A DNA stretch of 64,000 nucleotides. Origin: Novosphingobium sp. G106. Its GTDB lineage: Bacteria; Pseudomonadota; Alphaproteobacteria; Sphingomonadales; Sphingomonadaceae. The number at the start of each line of letters is the position of its first letter. Position 1 is the stretch's first letter. The stretch spans positions 5,708,001-5,772,000 of the forward strand of contig NZ_JAHOOZ010000001.1 of NCBI RefSeq assembly GCF_019075875.1, given 5' to 3'. Below, piece by piece: positions 44,293 to 53,287 of this stretch. The position numbers and the translations under genes are program-made. The notes under the pieces are model-generated. The model was not told the origin of the DNA and ran no database searches. It saw only the letters and a list, made by a program, of their open reading frames with translations.

Positions 44293-44993
44293 GCAATAAG
44301 CAATTCATCATTCCATCGCTGCTGCTTGCGGGCTTTGGGGCGACGGTTAGTGCTGACCCGCCCGCCGATCCTGCAGTCTTCAATGCTGGCAACGTTGAAC
44401 CACCCTTTGAGGGTGCGGCATTGTTCCGCCAAAATGATATGTTCCAGCTTGCGGGCCACAGATCGCATAGTAGCCACAGTAGTCATAGCAGCCACAGTAG
44501 TCACAGCAGCCACCGGTCGAGTTCCGGTGGCGGCTATTATTCGCCTCAGCCACTATATAGCTTGCCGACGATTTCACCGACGCCGCCCCCGCCTCCGCGC
44601 CCTCACACATCTTCCCCAACACGACTTTCAAGCCCGACACGCAGTGCGACCTCATCATCACTGCGCAAGGCCAGGACCTCTTCCAGAGCTAAGGCGCCAC
44701 GGCTGCGATCTGACCAAATCACGCCGCATGTGAGCACTACGGGCCGCTTCTATCGTACGCCCGATGCAGAATTTCCCGAGCCGAGCGCACCCGTCGCTTC
44801 AGACCCATTTCTGGATACCGTTCGGGCCGTCCAAAGGGGGCTCGCCGCATTTGGCTATTACCGCGGACCAATAAACGGAGTGATCGATGCCGACATGCAG
44901 TACGCATTGACGCGCTTTCAGGGCGACTATGGTTTGCGTGTAACTGGTACGATCACACCGGACGTATTGAAGGCGCTAAATATAAGATTTTAG
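44289..44993 (+). CDS. hxsA: His-Xaa-Ser repeat protein HxsA with peptidoglycan-binding domain
   Basis: 234 residues: signal peptide (SLLLAGFGATVSA), a central HxS repeat (HSSHSSHSSHSSHSSH, about residues 59-75, encoded by near-perfect 9-bp DNA repeats at 44464-44512), a Ser/Pro-rich linker and a C-terminal PG_binding_1 domain (VRAVQRGLAAFGYYRGPINGVIDADMQYALTRFQGDYGL). The repeat is the expected site of modification by HxsB/HxsC; the product would be exported and held on murein. GTG start overlapping hxsC. Confidence 0.9.
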   Translation: MSNKQFIIPSLLLAGFGATVSADPPADPAVFNAGNVEPPFEGAALFRQNDMFQLAGHRSHSSHSSHSSHSSHSSHRSSSGGGYYSPQPLYSLPTISPTPPPPPRPHTSSPTRLSSPTRSATSSSLRKARTSSRAKAPRLRSDQITPHVSTTGRFYRTPDAEFPEPSAPVASDPFLDTVRAVQRGLAAFGYYRGPINGVIDADMQYALTRFQGDYGLRVTGTITPDVLKALNIRF

Positions 44994-45123
44994 CGTTTCA
45001 GGCGCCTGCCGATTGGCAGAACAGTTCCGATCTAGCACTCCCAGCAATCGGTAGGGCAGCGGCTTACCCTAAGCAGCATGAGGAATGGCCAAGCGATTAA
45101 GAGGAAAACAATGGCGCGAGTTA

Positions 45124-45131
45124 AATGGGCA
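45124..45131. repeat. Left copy of the IS66 target-site duplication
   Basis: AATGGGCA, identical to 47902-47909 on the other side of the element. Eight-base duplication is the IS66-family rule. Confidence 0.95.
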
Positions 45132-45216
45132 GTACCCATCCGGTGGGGCCCGCCTTGTCGATGAGCTGAGGGACCGGTCTTAAGTGTGCTCGTAGGAGTG
45201 CGCTTTGGAGCGGTCG

Positions 45217-45585
45217 ATGGGTCAGATCACAGTGTTTTCCGGGCCGGAGCGCCGCCGCCGTTGGAGCGACCAGGAACGGCTGGAGATCCTCAACCAGGCG
45301 TTTGCGCCGGGTGCCTGCGTCGCTGAGGTCTGCCGGCGGTACGATATCTCGTCGGCGCTGATCTACACTTGGCGACGGAAGCTGCGCGATGCTCATGCCA
45401 AGCCTGAACCGGACGATTTGGCGGCTCCCGGTTTCGCCGCGGCGGTGATGATCGATGACGTGGAAGTAGCTCGCCCTGATCTGCAGCCTGCGATCGTCAT
45501 CGATCTGGCGCGCGGCAAGCGGATCAGCATCTTTGCCTCCGCATCACCAGCGCTGGTGGCCTCGGCGATGAAGGCGCTTCGATGA
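45217..45585 (+). CDS. tnpA: IS66 TnpA (Orf1)
   Basis: 122 residues with a helix-turn-helix of transposase-8 type (RRRRWSDQERLEILNQAFAPGACVAEVCRRYDISSALIYTWRRKL). Required accessory protein of IS66 transposition. ATG 45217 chosen; a TTG at 45205 is in frame. Overlaps tnpB by 4 bases. Confidence 0.92.
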   Translation: MGQITVFSGPERRRRWSDQERLEILNQAFAPGACVAEVCRRYDISSALIYTWRRKLRDAHAKPEPDDLAAPGFAAAVMIDDVEVARPDLQPAIVIDLARGKRISIFASASPALVASAMKALR

Positions 45586-45920
45586 TCCCTGCCGGCGCCC
45601 GCGTGTGGATCGCGATGGGCCACACGGATATGAGGAAGGGGATGCAGGGACTGGCCTTGCTGGTCCAGGGCCTCAAGCGCGATCCCCATGGCGGCGATCT
45701 GTTCGTGTTCCGCGGGCGCGCCGGATCGCTGGTGAAGCTGATCTGGCACGATGGGATCGGCATGTCGCTTTACGCCAAGCGGCTTGAGAAGGGACGCTTT
45801 GTCTGGCCATCGGCGAAGGATGGGGTGGTGTCGCTTACAGCCTCGCAACTGGCCTGCCTGCTCGACGGGATCGACTGGCGGAACCCGCAGTATTCCTGGC
45901 GTCCGCAGAGCGCCGGATAA
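45582..45920 (+). CDS. tnpB: IS66 TnpB (Orf2)
   Basis: 112 residues, the full-length IS66 Orf2 family (HTDMRKGMQGLALLVQ, GDLFVFRGRAGSLVKLIWHDGIGMSLYAKRLEKGRF). Role in transposition is established but its mechanism is unclear. Start overlaps the tnpA stop. Confidence 0.93.
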   Translation: MIPAGARVWIAMGHTDMRKGMQGLALLVQGLKRDPHGGDLFVFRGRAGSLVKLIWHDGIGMSLYAKRLEKGRFVWPSAKDGVVSLTASQLACLLDGIDWRNPQYSWRPQSAG

Positions 45921-45950
45921 CGCGTCCGTTTTCTTCGTCGCACGCCCATT

Positions 45951-47639
45951 TTGGGCTTCATTCGGACCCCAATCTGTGATTCCATCGCGGTCGTGGAAGC
46001 TGTCGTTTCGCCCCTTCCTGACGATATCGAAGCGCTCAAGGCGCTGCTTGCGAGTGCGACCCAGCGAGCCGATGAGGCCGAGGCCAAGCTCGCCAATGCC
46101 CATGCCCGGGAGAGCGCCACCGAGGCGGTGATCGCGCACCTCAAGCTGCAGATCGCCAAGCTCAGGCGCGAGCAGTATGGCGCCAGCGCGGAGCGCACCC
46201 GCCGCCTGCTCGACCAGATGGAACTGCAGCTCGAAGATCTCGAGGCCGACGCCGCCGAGGACGATCTGGCTGCCGAGTTCGCGACCGAGAAGACCGCGAC
46301 CGTCACCGCCTTCGAACGCAAGCGGCCGGCCAGGAAGCCGTTTCCCGAACACCTTCCGCGCGAGCGGGTCGTCATGCCAGCGCCATGCTCTTGCCCGGCT
46401 TGCGGGGGCAGCCGGCTGTCGAAGCTGGGCGAAGACGTGACCGAGACGCTCGAGGTGATCCCGCGCGCCTGGAAGGTCATCCAGACCGTGCGCGAGAAGT
46501 TCTCCTGCCGGGACTGCGAGACGATCACACAGCCGCCGGCGCCCTTCCACGTCGTGCCACGTGGCTGGGCTGGCCCCAGCTTCCTCGCCATGCTGCTGTT
46601 CGAGAAGTACGGCCAGCACCAGCCGCTCAACCGCCAGGCCGAGCGCTTCGCTCGCGAGGGCGTGCCACTGAGCACCTCGACGCTTGCCGACCAGGTCGGT
46701 GCCGCCGCCTTTGCGCTGATGCCGCTCTATCGGCTCATCGAGGCGCACGTCCTCGCCGCCGAGCGATTACATGGCGACGATACTACCGTGCCCGTCATGG
46801 CCAAGGTGAAGACCGATACGGCTCGATTGTGGGTCTACGTGCGCGATGATCGGCCGTTCGCCGGCGCCGGCCCGCCCGCAGCGCTGTTCCACTACTCGCG
46901 CGATCGGCGCGGCGAGCATCCAAGGGCGCATCTCGTGTCGTGGTCAGGGATCCTGCAGGCCGATGCCTATGGCGGCTACGGCGAGCTCTATGCTCCCGGT
47001 CGCGTGCCTGCGCCCGTGCTCGAGGCCGGCTGCTTTGCCCACGCCCGGCGTAAGTTCTTCGAGCTGGCCGACGTCGCCAGCGTAGCCCGCAAGAAGAGCC
47101 GCGGCGAGCATGCCGGCATGATCTACCCGATCGCGCTCGAAGCCGTGCAGCGGATCGATGCCCTGTTCGACGTCGAGCGTGCAATCAACGGCAAAGACGC
47201 TACCGACCGGCTCGCGGTGCGCCGCGAACTGAGCGCACCTCTCATGGCCGAGCTCCATGCTTGGCTCACCACCCAGCTCGCCAGGCTCTCGCGCAACCAC
47301 GACCTCGCCAAGGCTATCAACTACATGCTGCGGCGTTGGGAGGCCTTCACCCGCCTCCTCGACGACGGCCGGGTCTGCCTCACGAACAACGCGGCAGAAC
47401 GCGCTCTGCGCTGCGTGCCCCTTGGTCGGAAGGCTTGGCTGTTCTGCGGCTCCGATCGCGGCGGCCAGCGCGCGGCCATCCTCTACACACTGATCCAGAC
47501 CGCTCGCCTCAACGACGTCGATCCGCAGGCCTGGCTCGCCGATGTGCTCGCTCGCATTGCTGAGCATCCGGCCCTCCAGCTCGATCAGCTGCTGCCGTGG
47601 AACTGGAAGTCATCGAGCCCAGCCTCAAAAGTGGCCTGA
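45951..47639 (+). CDS. tnpC: IS66 transposase TnpC
   Basis: Up to 562 residues. Leader coiled coil (about 30-100), zinc-ribbon (CSCPACGGSRLSKLGE, FSCRDCETITQ), DDE transposase domain (LHGDDTTVPV, LQADAYGGYGELY, NNAAERALRCVPLGRKAWLF) and C-terminal IS66 segment. TTG 45951 gives the longest frame; GTG 45993 is a likely alternative. Complete and apparently functional. Confidence 0.93.
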   Translation: MGFIRTPICDSIAVVEAVVSPLPDDIEALKALLASATQRADEAEAKLANAHARESATEAVIAHLKLQIAKLRREQYGASAERTRRLLDQMELQLEDLEADAAEDDLAAEFATEKTATVTAFERKRPARKPFPEHLPRERVVMPAPCSCPACGGSRLSKLGEDVTETLEVIPRAWKVIQTVREKFSCRDCETITQPPAPFHVVPRGWAGPSFLAMLLFEKYGQHQPLNRQAERFAREGVPLSTSTLADQVGAAAFALMPLYRLIEAHVLAAERLHGDDTTVPVMAKVKTDTARLWVYVRDDRPFAGAGPPAALFHYSRDRRGEHPRAHLVSWSGILQADAYGGYGELYAPGRVPAPVLEAGCFAHARRKFFELADVASVARKKSRGEHAGMIYPIALEAVQRIDALFDVERAINGKDATDRLAVRRELSAPLMAELHAWLTTQLARLSRNHDLAKAINYMLRRWEAFTRLLDDGRVCLTNNAAERALRCVPLGRKAWLFCGSDRGGQRAAILYTLIQTARLNDVDPQAWLADVLARIAEHPALQLDQLLPWNWKSSSPASKVA

Positions 47640-47872
47640 TGGCAGCCCCTTCCATGGTCTTCACAGCCCGCTATGCCGCACGACGCCTTGGCGTCGATAT
47701 CGATGTAATCGAGGAACTGGCTGAGCAAATGTCCCCAGAAGACGGATGCGTCAGCGTCGTTGATAGCCTCGACGAGAACGCGGAGTCCGTCACCGCCTTC
47801 ACGCGCCGAGGGCTCGACTACCTCGAAGAGCTACTTGATGATCGCCGCTCAGAGTTCATGAAAGACGCCTGA
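47639..47872 (+). CDS. Small accessory protein at the IS66 right end
   Basis: 77 residues (YAARRLGVDIDVIEELAEQMSPEDGCVSVVDS, then FTRRGLDYLEELLDDRR), no characterised domain. Its ATG overlaps the tnpC stop (ATGA-type junction) and it ends just inside the right inverted repeat, so it travels with the element. Confidence 0.8.
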   Translation: MAAPSMVFTARYAARRLGVDIDVIEELAEQMSPEDGCVSVVDSLDENAESVTAFTRRGLDYLEELLDDRRSEFMKDA

Positions 47873-47901
47873 CATCGCCGCGGCCCACGCCGGATGGATA
47901 C

Positions 47902-47909
47902 AATGGGCA
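47902..47909. repeat. Right copy of the IS66 target-site duplication
   Basis: AATGGGCA, matching 45124-45131 exactly. Confidence 0.95.
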
Positions 47910-48504
47910 GGCAATATTGGGGCGATATTATTGCTTGTGGCGGCAGGGTCTTCAACGGCCAGCGCCCAGTCCGATCCAAGCCGCACGATCGATTTTCAGC
48001 GGCGAATAGGGCCTTGGCTGATCTTGGGCGATCACGAGCTCGGCACGTGTTTTGCCACCTTGCAAGCGCTGGGGGGGACAAGCCTTGCAATCAATGCCCC
48101 CCCCGACGAAGGACGAGTTCGATTTCATCCTCAAGAACGAGGCCTGGAAGTCGTTAATCGACAACGCGAATATCAGGCTTGAGGCGCTCTTCCTGGACAG
48201 TGTCAACAAGGTGACAGACCTGTGGAACCTTGATTCCGTGAGCCATTCCGAAGCGAGCAATGGACCAAGCATCATGTTCTCGATCCTTCGCGCGAAGAAC
48301 GACCGCGCTGATTTCGTGCGGGGTTTCCAGGCAGCAAGCAGCATTGCTTTCTTCAAGGAGGGCACATCAGTCATCGTCGCGCGGTTTGACCTCCCACAGT
48401 CAAGCGCAGCGATCGATACGCTGAAGCAGTGCCGTACTCGGCTACAAATTTCCGAAGACTTCGACCCATTTGCAAAGTAGGCGACGTAGAAAGTGGGTTC
48501 GGCA

Positions 48505-48846
48505 ATGACCAATAGGAAACTACTGCTAGCATTTCTGTTACTCACCGCTTGCAGCGAGACGGAGAGCAAAGAGGATTTACGGGCTCGTATCGACGACCTT
48601 GAAACGGAGAACGAATCTCTCCGCTCTCAACTTTCCGATGCCGAGTCGAACGCTCGCGAGGCGCAAAGTGCAGCTCAGACAGCCAAAGATTCTGCCGAGA
48701 ATGCTCAGGCTGAAACGGCCCGGTTCGATAGCGAGGATTGGCATAATGTGGTGGGCGACGCAAAGAGTGCTGTCGACGAAGCTGCGAATACCGCAGGAGC
48801 GGCCGCCTCAGCTGCTGACGACGCTGCCGACGGTTTCGTTCAATGA
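48505..48846 (+). CDS. Small lipoprotein with coiled coil
   Basis: 113 residues. Lipobox LLLTAC near residue 16, then a long alpha-helical coiled coil (EDLRARIDDLETENESLRSQLSDAESNAREAQSAAQTAKDSAENAQAE) and an Ala-rich tail. Anchored in a membrane and probably a spacer or oligomerising protein. ATG 48505 puts the lipobox in place. Overlaps the next gene by 4 bases. Confidence 0.8.
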   Translation: MTNRKLLLAFLLLTACSETESKEDLRARIDDLETENESLRSQLSDAESNAREAQSAAQTAKDSAENAQAETARFDSEDWHNVVGDAKSAVDEAANTAGAAASAADDAADGFVQ

Positions 48847-49853
48847 AGATCATATTCGATATGTGGCGTGACCATGCGAAGAGAGGACGTAGGGTAGCGA
48901 TCACTTTGCTTGGCCTGTCTCTGACAGGCGCCCACCCTCAGCAGGGACACATTTCACAGACTACGGTTGCGATATCCTCGCCCAAATCTGCAAACCTTAG
49001 CGCAAGCGCAACGCGTACCTCCGAACTCAATGCCCCCTGCAAAAATGGAGAGGACCGGCGTAGCTCAGAACTCTGCGCTCAATGGAAGGCCGCCGATGCG
49101 GCTGAAGAGTCCTCTCGCTGGGCCTACTTGACTTGGCTTGCAGGATTGGCGGGGCTGGCTGTCGCAAGCGGCACTCTCTTCGCCGCTCTTCGTGCATCCC
49201 GTTGGGCGAAAGCTGCTGCTGTGCATACTGAAGCTGGAGCAAACCATTCAGAGCGGTCTGCGCAGGCCGCGGAGGAGGCCCTGGAACAAGCCAGGTTAGC
49301 TTCTCGGACCGATCTGCGAGCATGGGTCAGCGTGGAAGCCCATTTTCTGGAGTATAAGCGGACCAAGGACGGCGCTCATTTCTCAATCGATATCAACTTA
49401 AGTAATTTAGGAAAAACCCCGGCACTCGATGTGGCGATCAGTCACAAAATATACCCTCAGATCAGCATTGTAAACAATCACGGTGACACGCCTCAATTGG
49501 CCAAATTCCCAGATTACCCGATGGCTCCGCTCATGCCGAATGGCACGACGAAACAGAGATTTGGCCTTCGGATAACAAATGAGCAGATCGAGGATGCAAT
49601 CGAGATAGCTGCGAAAGAGCGATGTGCAGTCATGGTCGTGATTGATCTTATAGCCTATTACCGAACGGTTTTTGATGAAATCGGAACCCGGGAAAGAACT
49701 ACTAGCATTCGCTATACCATTCATCCGGATATCAGCCCGGAATTGGAGAATGCGTGGCGCACGATTGGGCTCCGTTGGCTAGGTGAGCAGGGTCGTTCCG
49801 GAACTGGACTCAGTTTCAGCCACGATAAGTCCGCCCCAGCGCATCTTAGCTGA
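48843..49853 (+). CDS. Hypothetical membrane protein with coiled coil
   Basis: 336 residues. N-terminal signal or membrane-like stretch, a clear membrane helix around 93-115 (YLTWLAGLAGLAVASGTLFAAL), a helical region (TEAGANHSERSAQAAEEALEQARLAS) and a beta-rich C-terminal domain (FSIDINLSNLGKTPALDVAISHKIYPQI). The layout is like small membrane proteins often found next to transport or surface genes; I do not recognise it. Lower GC in the C-terminal half. Confidence 0.75.
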   Translation: MKIIFDMWRDHAKRGRRVAITLLGLSLTGAHPQQGHISQTTVAISSPKSANLSASATRTSELNAPCKNGEDRRSSELCAQWKAADAAEESSRWAYLTWLAGLAGLAVASGTLFAALRASRWAKAAAVHTEAGANHSERSAQAAEEALEQARLASRTDLRAWVSVEAHFLEYKRTKDGAHFSIDINLSNLGKTPALDVAISHKIYPQISIVNNHGDTPQLAKFPDYPMAPLMPNGTTKQRFGLRITNEQIEDAIEIAAKERCAVMVVIDLIAYYRTVFDEIGTRERTTSIRYTIHPDISPELENAWRTIGLRWLGEQGRSGTGLSFSHDKSAPAHLS

Positions 49854-49953
49854 CGGGCGTCACGAGCAGTCCTCGACAATCCATGATGAACGTAGGGCAG
49901 GTATCAGGACGTGAAATCGAAGATCCGAATGACGACTATGTCGGCGGCGGTTG

Positions 49954-50142
49954 TCATGGTTCTAAGCGAAGCGTCTCGCCGGTTTCCTCTATGCGAAATG
50001 TCCCATCCGGGCGTCGAGCGACGGCTCTACCGTCGGCCATCACGTAATCTAGCTCATCACCGTTCTGCATCACGACGACAGTGTGAAGCCGACCTTCCTC
50101 ACCGCGAGCTTCGAGCCTGTCTGTTATCCGCCACCTTCTCAT
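49954..50142 (-). CDS. Small conserved hypothetical protein
   Basis: 62 residues (MRRWRITDRLEARGEEGRL, VVVMQNGDELDYVMADGRAVARRPDGTFRIEETGE), beta-rich. ATG 50142 with GGAG upstream was chosen; a TTG at 50157 extends it slightly. Not recognised functionally. Confidence 0.6.
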   Translation of the reverse strand: MRRWRITDRLEARGEEGRLHTVVVMQNGDELDYVMADGRAVARRPDGTFRIEETGETLRLEP

Positions 50143-50520
50143 TTCCCACTCCGCCAAGACGAACGTTCATTCGAGTTGTCATGAAAGGAGCCCCGGCGGC
50201 TGGCTCGGGGCTCCTGTGTTCATCCATGCGAGCGTCCCCGTCATCGGCGAACACTCCGCCAACGTCTCTTTCTTCGTTTGTGTTCCCGACGAAATCGAAA
50301 CGAAAGTGAGATCGGTCACGAGGAGCTGAACGAGCGGTCGCTTTCAGGGGGTTGGAAAGTGCCCGCGAACGGCAGGGATGTTGGCGGGAATGGCACATCC
50401 TCCTAATGAAATGATCTCCCAAGAGGTACGAAGCTTAGCGGTAGCGCTATCATTCTCAGTTCTTTAAGGATTGCAGCGACTCTCGGGCATGCTGGGACAT
50501 TGAAGAATGGGGGAGATTTG
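50143..50520 (+). other. Intergenic region before the esterase gene
   Basis: About 380 bases. Nothing beyond low-quality open frames; the promoter of the esterase gene is expected near 50430-50480, which is less GC-rich. Confidence 0.35.
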
Positions 50521-51567
50521 ATGGATCGGCGAGAGCTTCTGAAACAGGCCTGCGCGCTGGGGGTGGCGGCGCCGTTCATCATGCCCGGACGGGCACTTGC
50601 TGATACCGATGACGCGATGATCCTCGCCTCCGTTCATCCGGACCTGCGCGAAATTGCCAGACGCATTTTACCTTTCGGCAGGGCGCCGCTGAACATTACG
50701 ACGCTCGCCCAGCAGCGTAAGGGTGCGGAAGCTTATGGTCCCAAGCCATCGGCGGACGTGCCCTACGAACGGCGAGTAATTCCCGGTAGCAAGGGTCAGC
50801 CTGACGTCGCGATCTATCTCATCAACGCGGCGGCTGGTGCCGCCCGGCCGGCGATCCTGTTTACCCATGGCGGCGGCTTTGTCACGGGGACCGCGCTAAG
50901 CAGCGTCGCCAGCCTGCAGACGCTGTGCAAGGAACTCGAGTGCGTGGCGGTATCGGTCGACTACCGACTGGCTCCGGAAACTACCTTTGCCGGTTCGATC
51001 GAGGACAACTATGCCGGCCTGAAGTGGCTACACACCAACGCGGCGCAGCTCGGCGTCGATAACCGCCGCATTGCAGTCATGGGCGAGAGTGCTGGAGGCG
51101 GTCACGCTGCGCTTCTCGCGATCACCGCGCGGGACCGCGGTGAGGTTCCACTCTGCTTCCAGTGCCTGATCTATCCGATGTTGGACGACCGTACCGGCGT
51201 GAGCCGGCAGATGCCGAGTCATGTCGGCAACATCGTCTGGACCGCCGAGAAGAACCGCTTTGGCTGGGAGAGCTTCCTCGGGGTCAAGCCAGGAGGTCGC
51301 TCTGTTCCCGGCGGCGTGCCTGCACGCGTTTCGAATCTGGCGGGGCTACCGCCTGCATGGATTGGAGTCGGCTCGATCGACCTGTTCGTGGATGAGGATG
51401 TCGATTACGCGCAACGTCTCAACAACGCCGGTGTGCCGACCGAACTCATTGTAGTTCCAGGTGCATTCCATGGCTTCGACAGCCCGTTCTTCCCCGCGAA
51501 GATTTCGCGATGGTTCAACTCGGCAAAGCTTGACGCTTTACGTCGCGGTTTTGGCATTCCAGGATAA
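50521..51567 (+). CDS. Tat-exported alpha/beta hydrolase (HSL-type esterase)
   Basis: 348 residues. Twin-arginine signal (MDRRELLKQACALGVAAPFI), oxyanion motif HGGGF, nucleophile motif GESAGG, acid in GSIDLFVDED and His in PGAFHGFD: a complete HSL/family IV esterase triad. It hydrolyses short acyl esters, probably outside the cytoplasmic membrane. GGGGGAGA precedes ATG 50521. Single-gene unit. Confidence 0.9.
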   Translation: MDRRELLKQACALGVAAPFIMPGRALADTDDAMILASVHPDLREIARRILPFGRAPLNITTLAQQRKGAEAYGPKPSADVPYERRVIPGSKGQPDVAIYLINAAAGAARPAILFTHGGGFVTGTALSSVASLQTLCKELECVAVSVDYRLAPETTFAGSIEDNYAGLKWLHTNAAQLGVDNRRIAVMGESAGGGHAALLAITARDRGEVPLCFQCLIYPMLDDRTGVSRQMPSHVGNIVWTAEKNRFGWESFLGVKPGGRSVPGGVPARVSNLAGLPPAWIGVGSIDLFVDEDVDYAQRLNNAGVPTELIVVPGAFHGFDSPFFPAKISRWFNSAKLDALRRGFGIPG

Positions 51568-51742
51568 TTTCGAACGAAAGGAGCGTAGCAGGCCGCGGCT
51601 GAGTACCCATCAACGGAAGGTAACTATTGGCAATTGCTCAGCGAGCCAGGAACGTCAGATCAGTTGGCGCTTGTCGAACGTAAGCAGGTAGCCAATTCCC
51701 ACCGCTGGACTCGAGCGGGAGGCCAACTTACCGTTTGGCGCG

Positions 51743-52252
51743 ATGTTTCACCTGCATTCCACCAAGAAGCTCCTTGATCGCATCAAGCCAGAGATTTGCA
51801 TAGCGGGTGAGAGCGATACCGCGCTGGGCAATTGGTATGCGACCGCTCTGTTTTGGAAACCCCAAGTAGCATTGCTGGTATCGGAGAAGACCTTGCTGCC
51901 GGTGTTGATGCCGCTGGCACCGGCCGCCACCTTGGGACGTCGCCTTCCTGGCCAGCTCGGCGCCGTTCTCAAGGAGCATGGCATCCCGGCCGATTTCATC
52001 GCGCAGGAACTGTGGCGTATGAATGAGGTTCGTTACGCCAAGACCGCAAACCGGAGCGTGGTCGGCATTCTCAACGAATTTTCCCGCCAAGCCGAATTTT
52101 GGCTGGCCGCCTATGCCTACGAGAAGGGTGATGACGACGACTTGCTAGCCATTTCCGCAAAGCTCGCAGAAACGCCGTGTGGGCCACTTTATAGCACCCA
52201 TCTTTCGCCGGATAAGGCTCTTCAATATTTGGTGAGCAGCGGCGCACAGTGA
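51743..52252 (+). CDS. DUF6933-type conserved hypothetical protein
   Basis: 169 residues starting MFHLHSTKKLLDRIKPE, with WYATALFWKPQVALLVSEKTLLPVLMPLAPA, a pattern I associate with DUF6933. Function unknown. No signal or membrane segment. Shine-Dalgarno weak. Confidence 0.75.
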   Translation: MFHLHSTKKLLDRIKPEICIAGESDTALGNWYATALFWKPQVALLVSEKTLLPVLMPLAPAATLGRRLPGQLGAVLKEHGIPADFIAQELWRMNEVRYAKTANRSVVGILNEFSRQAEFWLAAYAYEKGDDDDLLAISAKLAETPCGPLYSTHLSPDKALQYLVSSGAQ

Positions 52253-52415
52253 ATGTAGGTCCGTCTAATGGTCGGCACCGGTGTTCATCGAGGATCTTGT
52301 CAGGGGCTGCGAGCGTTCTCAAGCGCGAGGCCGCGCGCCGGATGAACGGGTGGCAGCTAACAACGCCTCGATGGGGACCTGGGAACGGCAGCAAAGTCGG
52401 CGAGAGCGGGCTCTT

Positions 52416-53199
52416 CTAGAAGCGTCGCTCCGTACTATCGGCGGTGTCGCAGGTCCCGGAAAACGCATAGTCGGCAGTTCCGCGGATGGAGATGCGTCCG
52501 CTTCTGCGGTCGATCGATACCTGAGGCTTATTCAGGCCATTGAGGCGATATTGGGCCGTGATGCGATCGCGTCCGCGAGAGACACTGCCGAGTTCCCACC
52601 AGCCGTGGTCGCCCCGCGAATGAATGGGCGGGATCAACTTTGTCGGCAGGCGGATGCGCCCACCGCCATCCCAGAGCTGGACCATGACCGAGGCGTCGAA
52701 GTCCTGAGTAGTCAGATCAGTCCTATTCCCATAGGTATAGCGCCCCCCGATCGTAGTCCCAGGAATAACCATAGCGGGTCGCTAGGGTGGGCCTTTGCCC
52801 TTCGCCATAGCAAACGAGGCCTAGGTCGAACCACTGTCCGCCGGGATGCTGGGACGAACCGGGCATTGATCTTGGACCGTCGGGGGCCGGTTGGGCAAGG
52901 GTTGTTGGTCTTGCCGCCGACTGGCCGCAATCGGGCACCGGCGACAAAGTAATTGCGTCGTAGCGTCCGTTCATCGTGACGACCGTCACGCAGGTTCGCG
53001 TGCGAACGTTCCACCAGTAGGTCCACACCCGGTCGTCACCGCTTTGCCCGCGGATGTAGTCATAGCCGCGCGAGCGCAGCGCGTTTTCCGCGCCGGCGGC
53101 GCGAGCGCCGACGAGATCGCTCAGTTCTGGCGGTGTTTGTGCCCCGGCGGTGCTCGACACCGCAAGCGCGATGCCGGCGGCGAAGATCGAACGGGTCAT
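52416..53199 (-). pseudogene. Secreted hypothetical protein, frameshifted in a C6/G6 run
   Basis: Two frames form one protein. ATG 53199 (AGGAG upstream) gives a signal peptide (SIFAAGIALAVSSTAGAQ) and a domain to GYSWDYDRG; the other frame then gives GRYTYGNRTDLTTQDFD and a beta-rich domain (GGRIRLPTKLIPPI, NGLNKPQVSIDRRSGRISIRG) ending at 52416. They join if one base is removed from the run at 52743-52748. Restored length about 260 residues. Function unknown. Likely a sequencing error or recent mutation. Confidence 0.82.
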
Positions 53200-53287
53200 G
53201 GCAGGGCTCCTCTCGAGGAGCGAGCATCCTACTTTCATCGGTCGGACAATCAACGGCTTACGATCCCTTCATGCCCAGAAGCCGTCT

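Larger units (their letters stand above)
45132..47901 (+). mobile_element. Complete IS66-family insertion sequence, 2770 bp
   Basis: Four intact plus-strand genes (tnpA, tnpB, tnpC and a small accessory gene) between imperfect inverted ends: left GTACCCATCCGGTGGGG from 45132, right end (complement) GTATCCATCCGGCGTGG finishing at 47901. Flanked by the perfect 8-bp duplication AATGGGCA. Intact genes and duplication imply a recent, possibly still mobile copy. Confidence 0.95.
45111..48480 (+). pseudogene. Secreted protein gene split by IS66 and a C8 frameshift
   Basis: Removing 45132-47909 (the IS plus one target copy) joins ATG 45111 (AGAGGA upstream) to a frame reading MARVKWAGNIGAILLLVAAG with a cleavable signal ending ASAQ. 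It continues to 48096. There a run of eight C (48097-48104) must lose one base to join the frame KDEFDFILKNEAWKSLID, which ends at 48480. The restored protein has about 200 residues and is unknown. It follows hxsA at 117 bases and may have belonged to the Hxs operon. Confidence 0.85.

Noticed and set aside
44464..44512. Short regularly spaced repeats as a CRISPR-like array
   Set aside because: They are 9-bp codon repeats encoding the HxS stretch of HxsA; no spacers.
51162..51454. Small plus-strand frames inside the esterase gene
   Set aside because: Out-of-frame shadows of a well-supported alpha/beta hydrolase.
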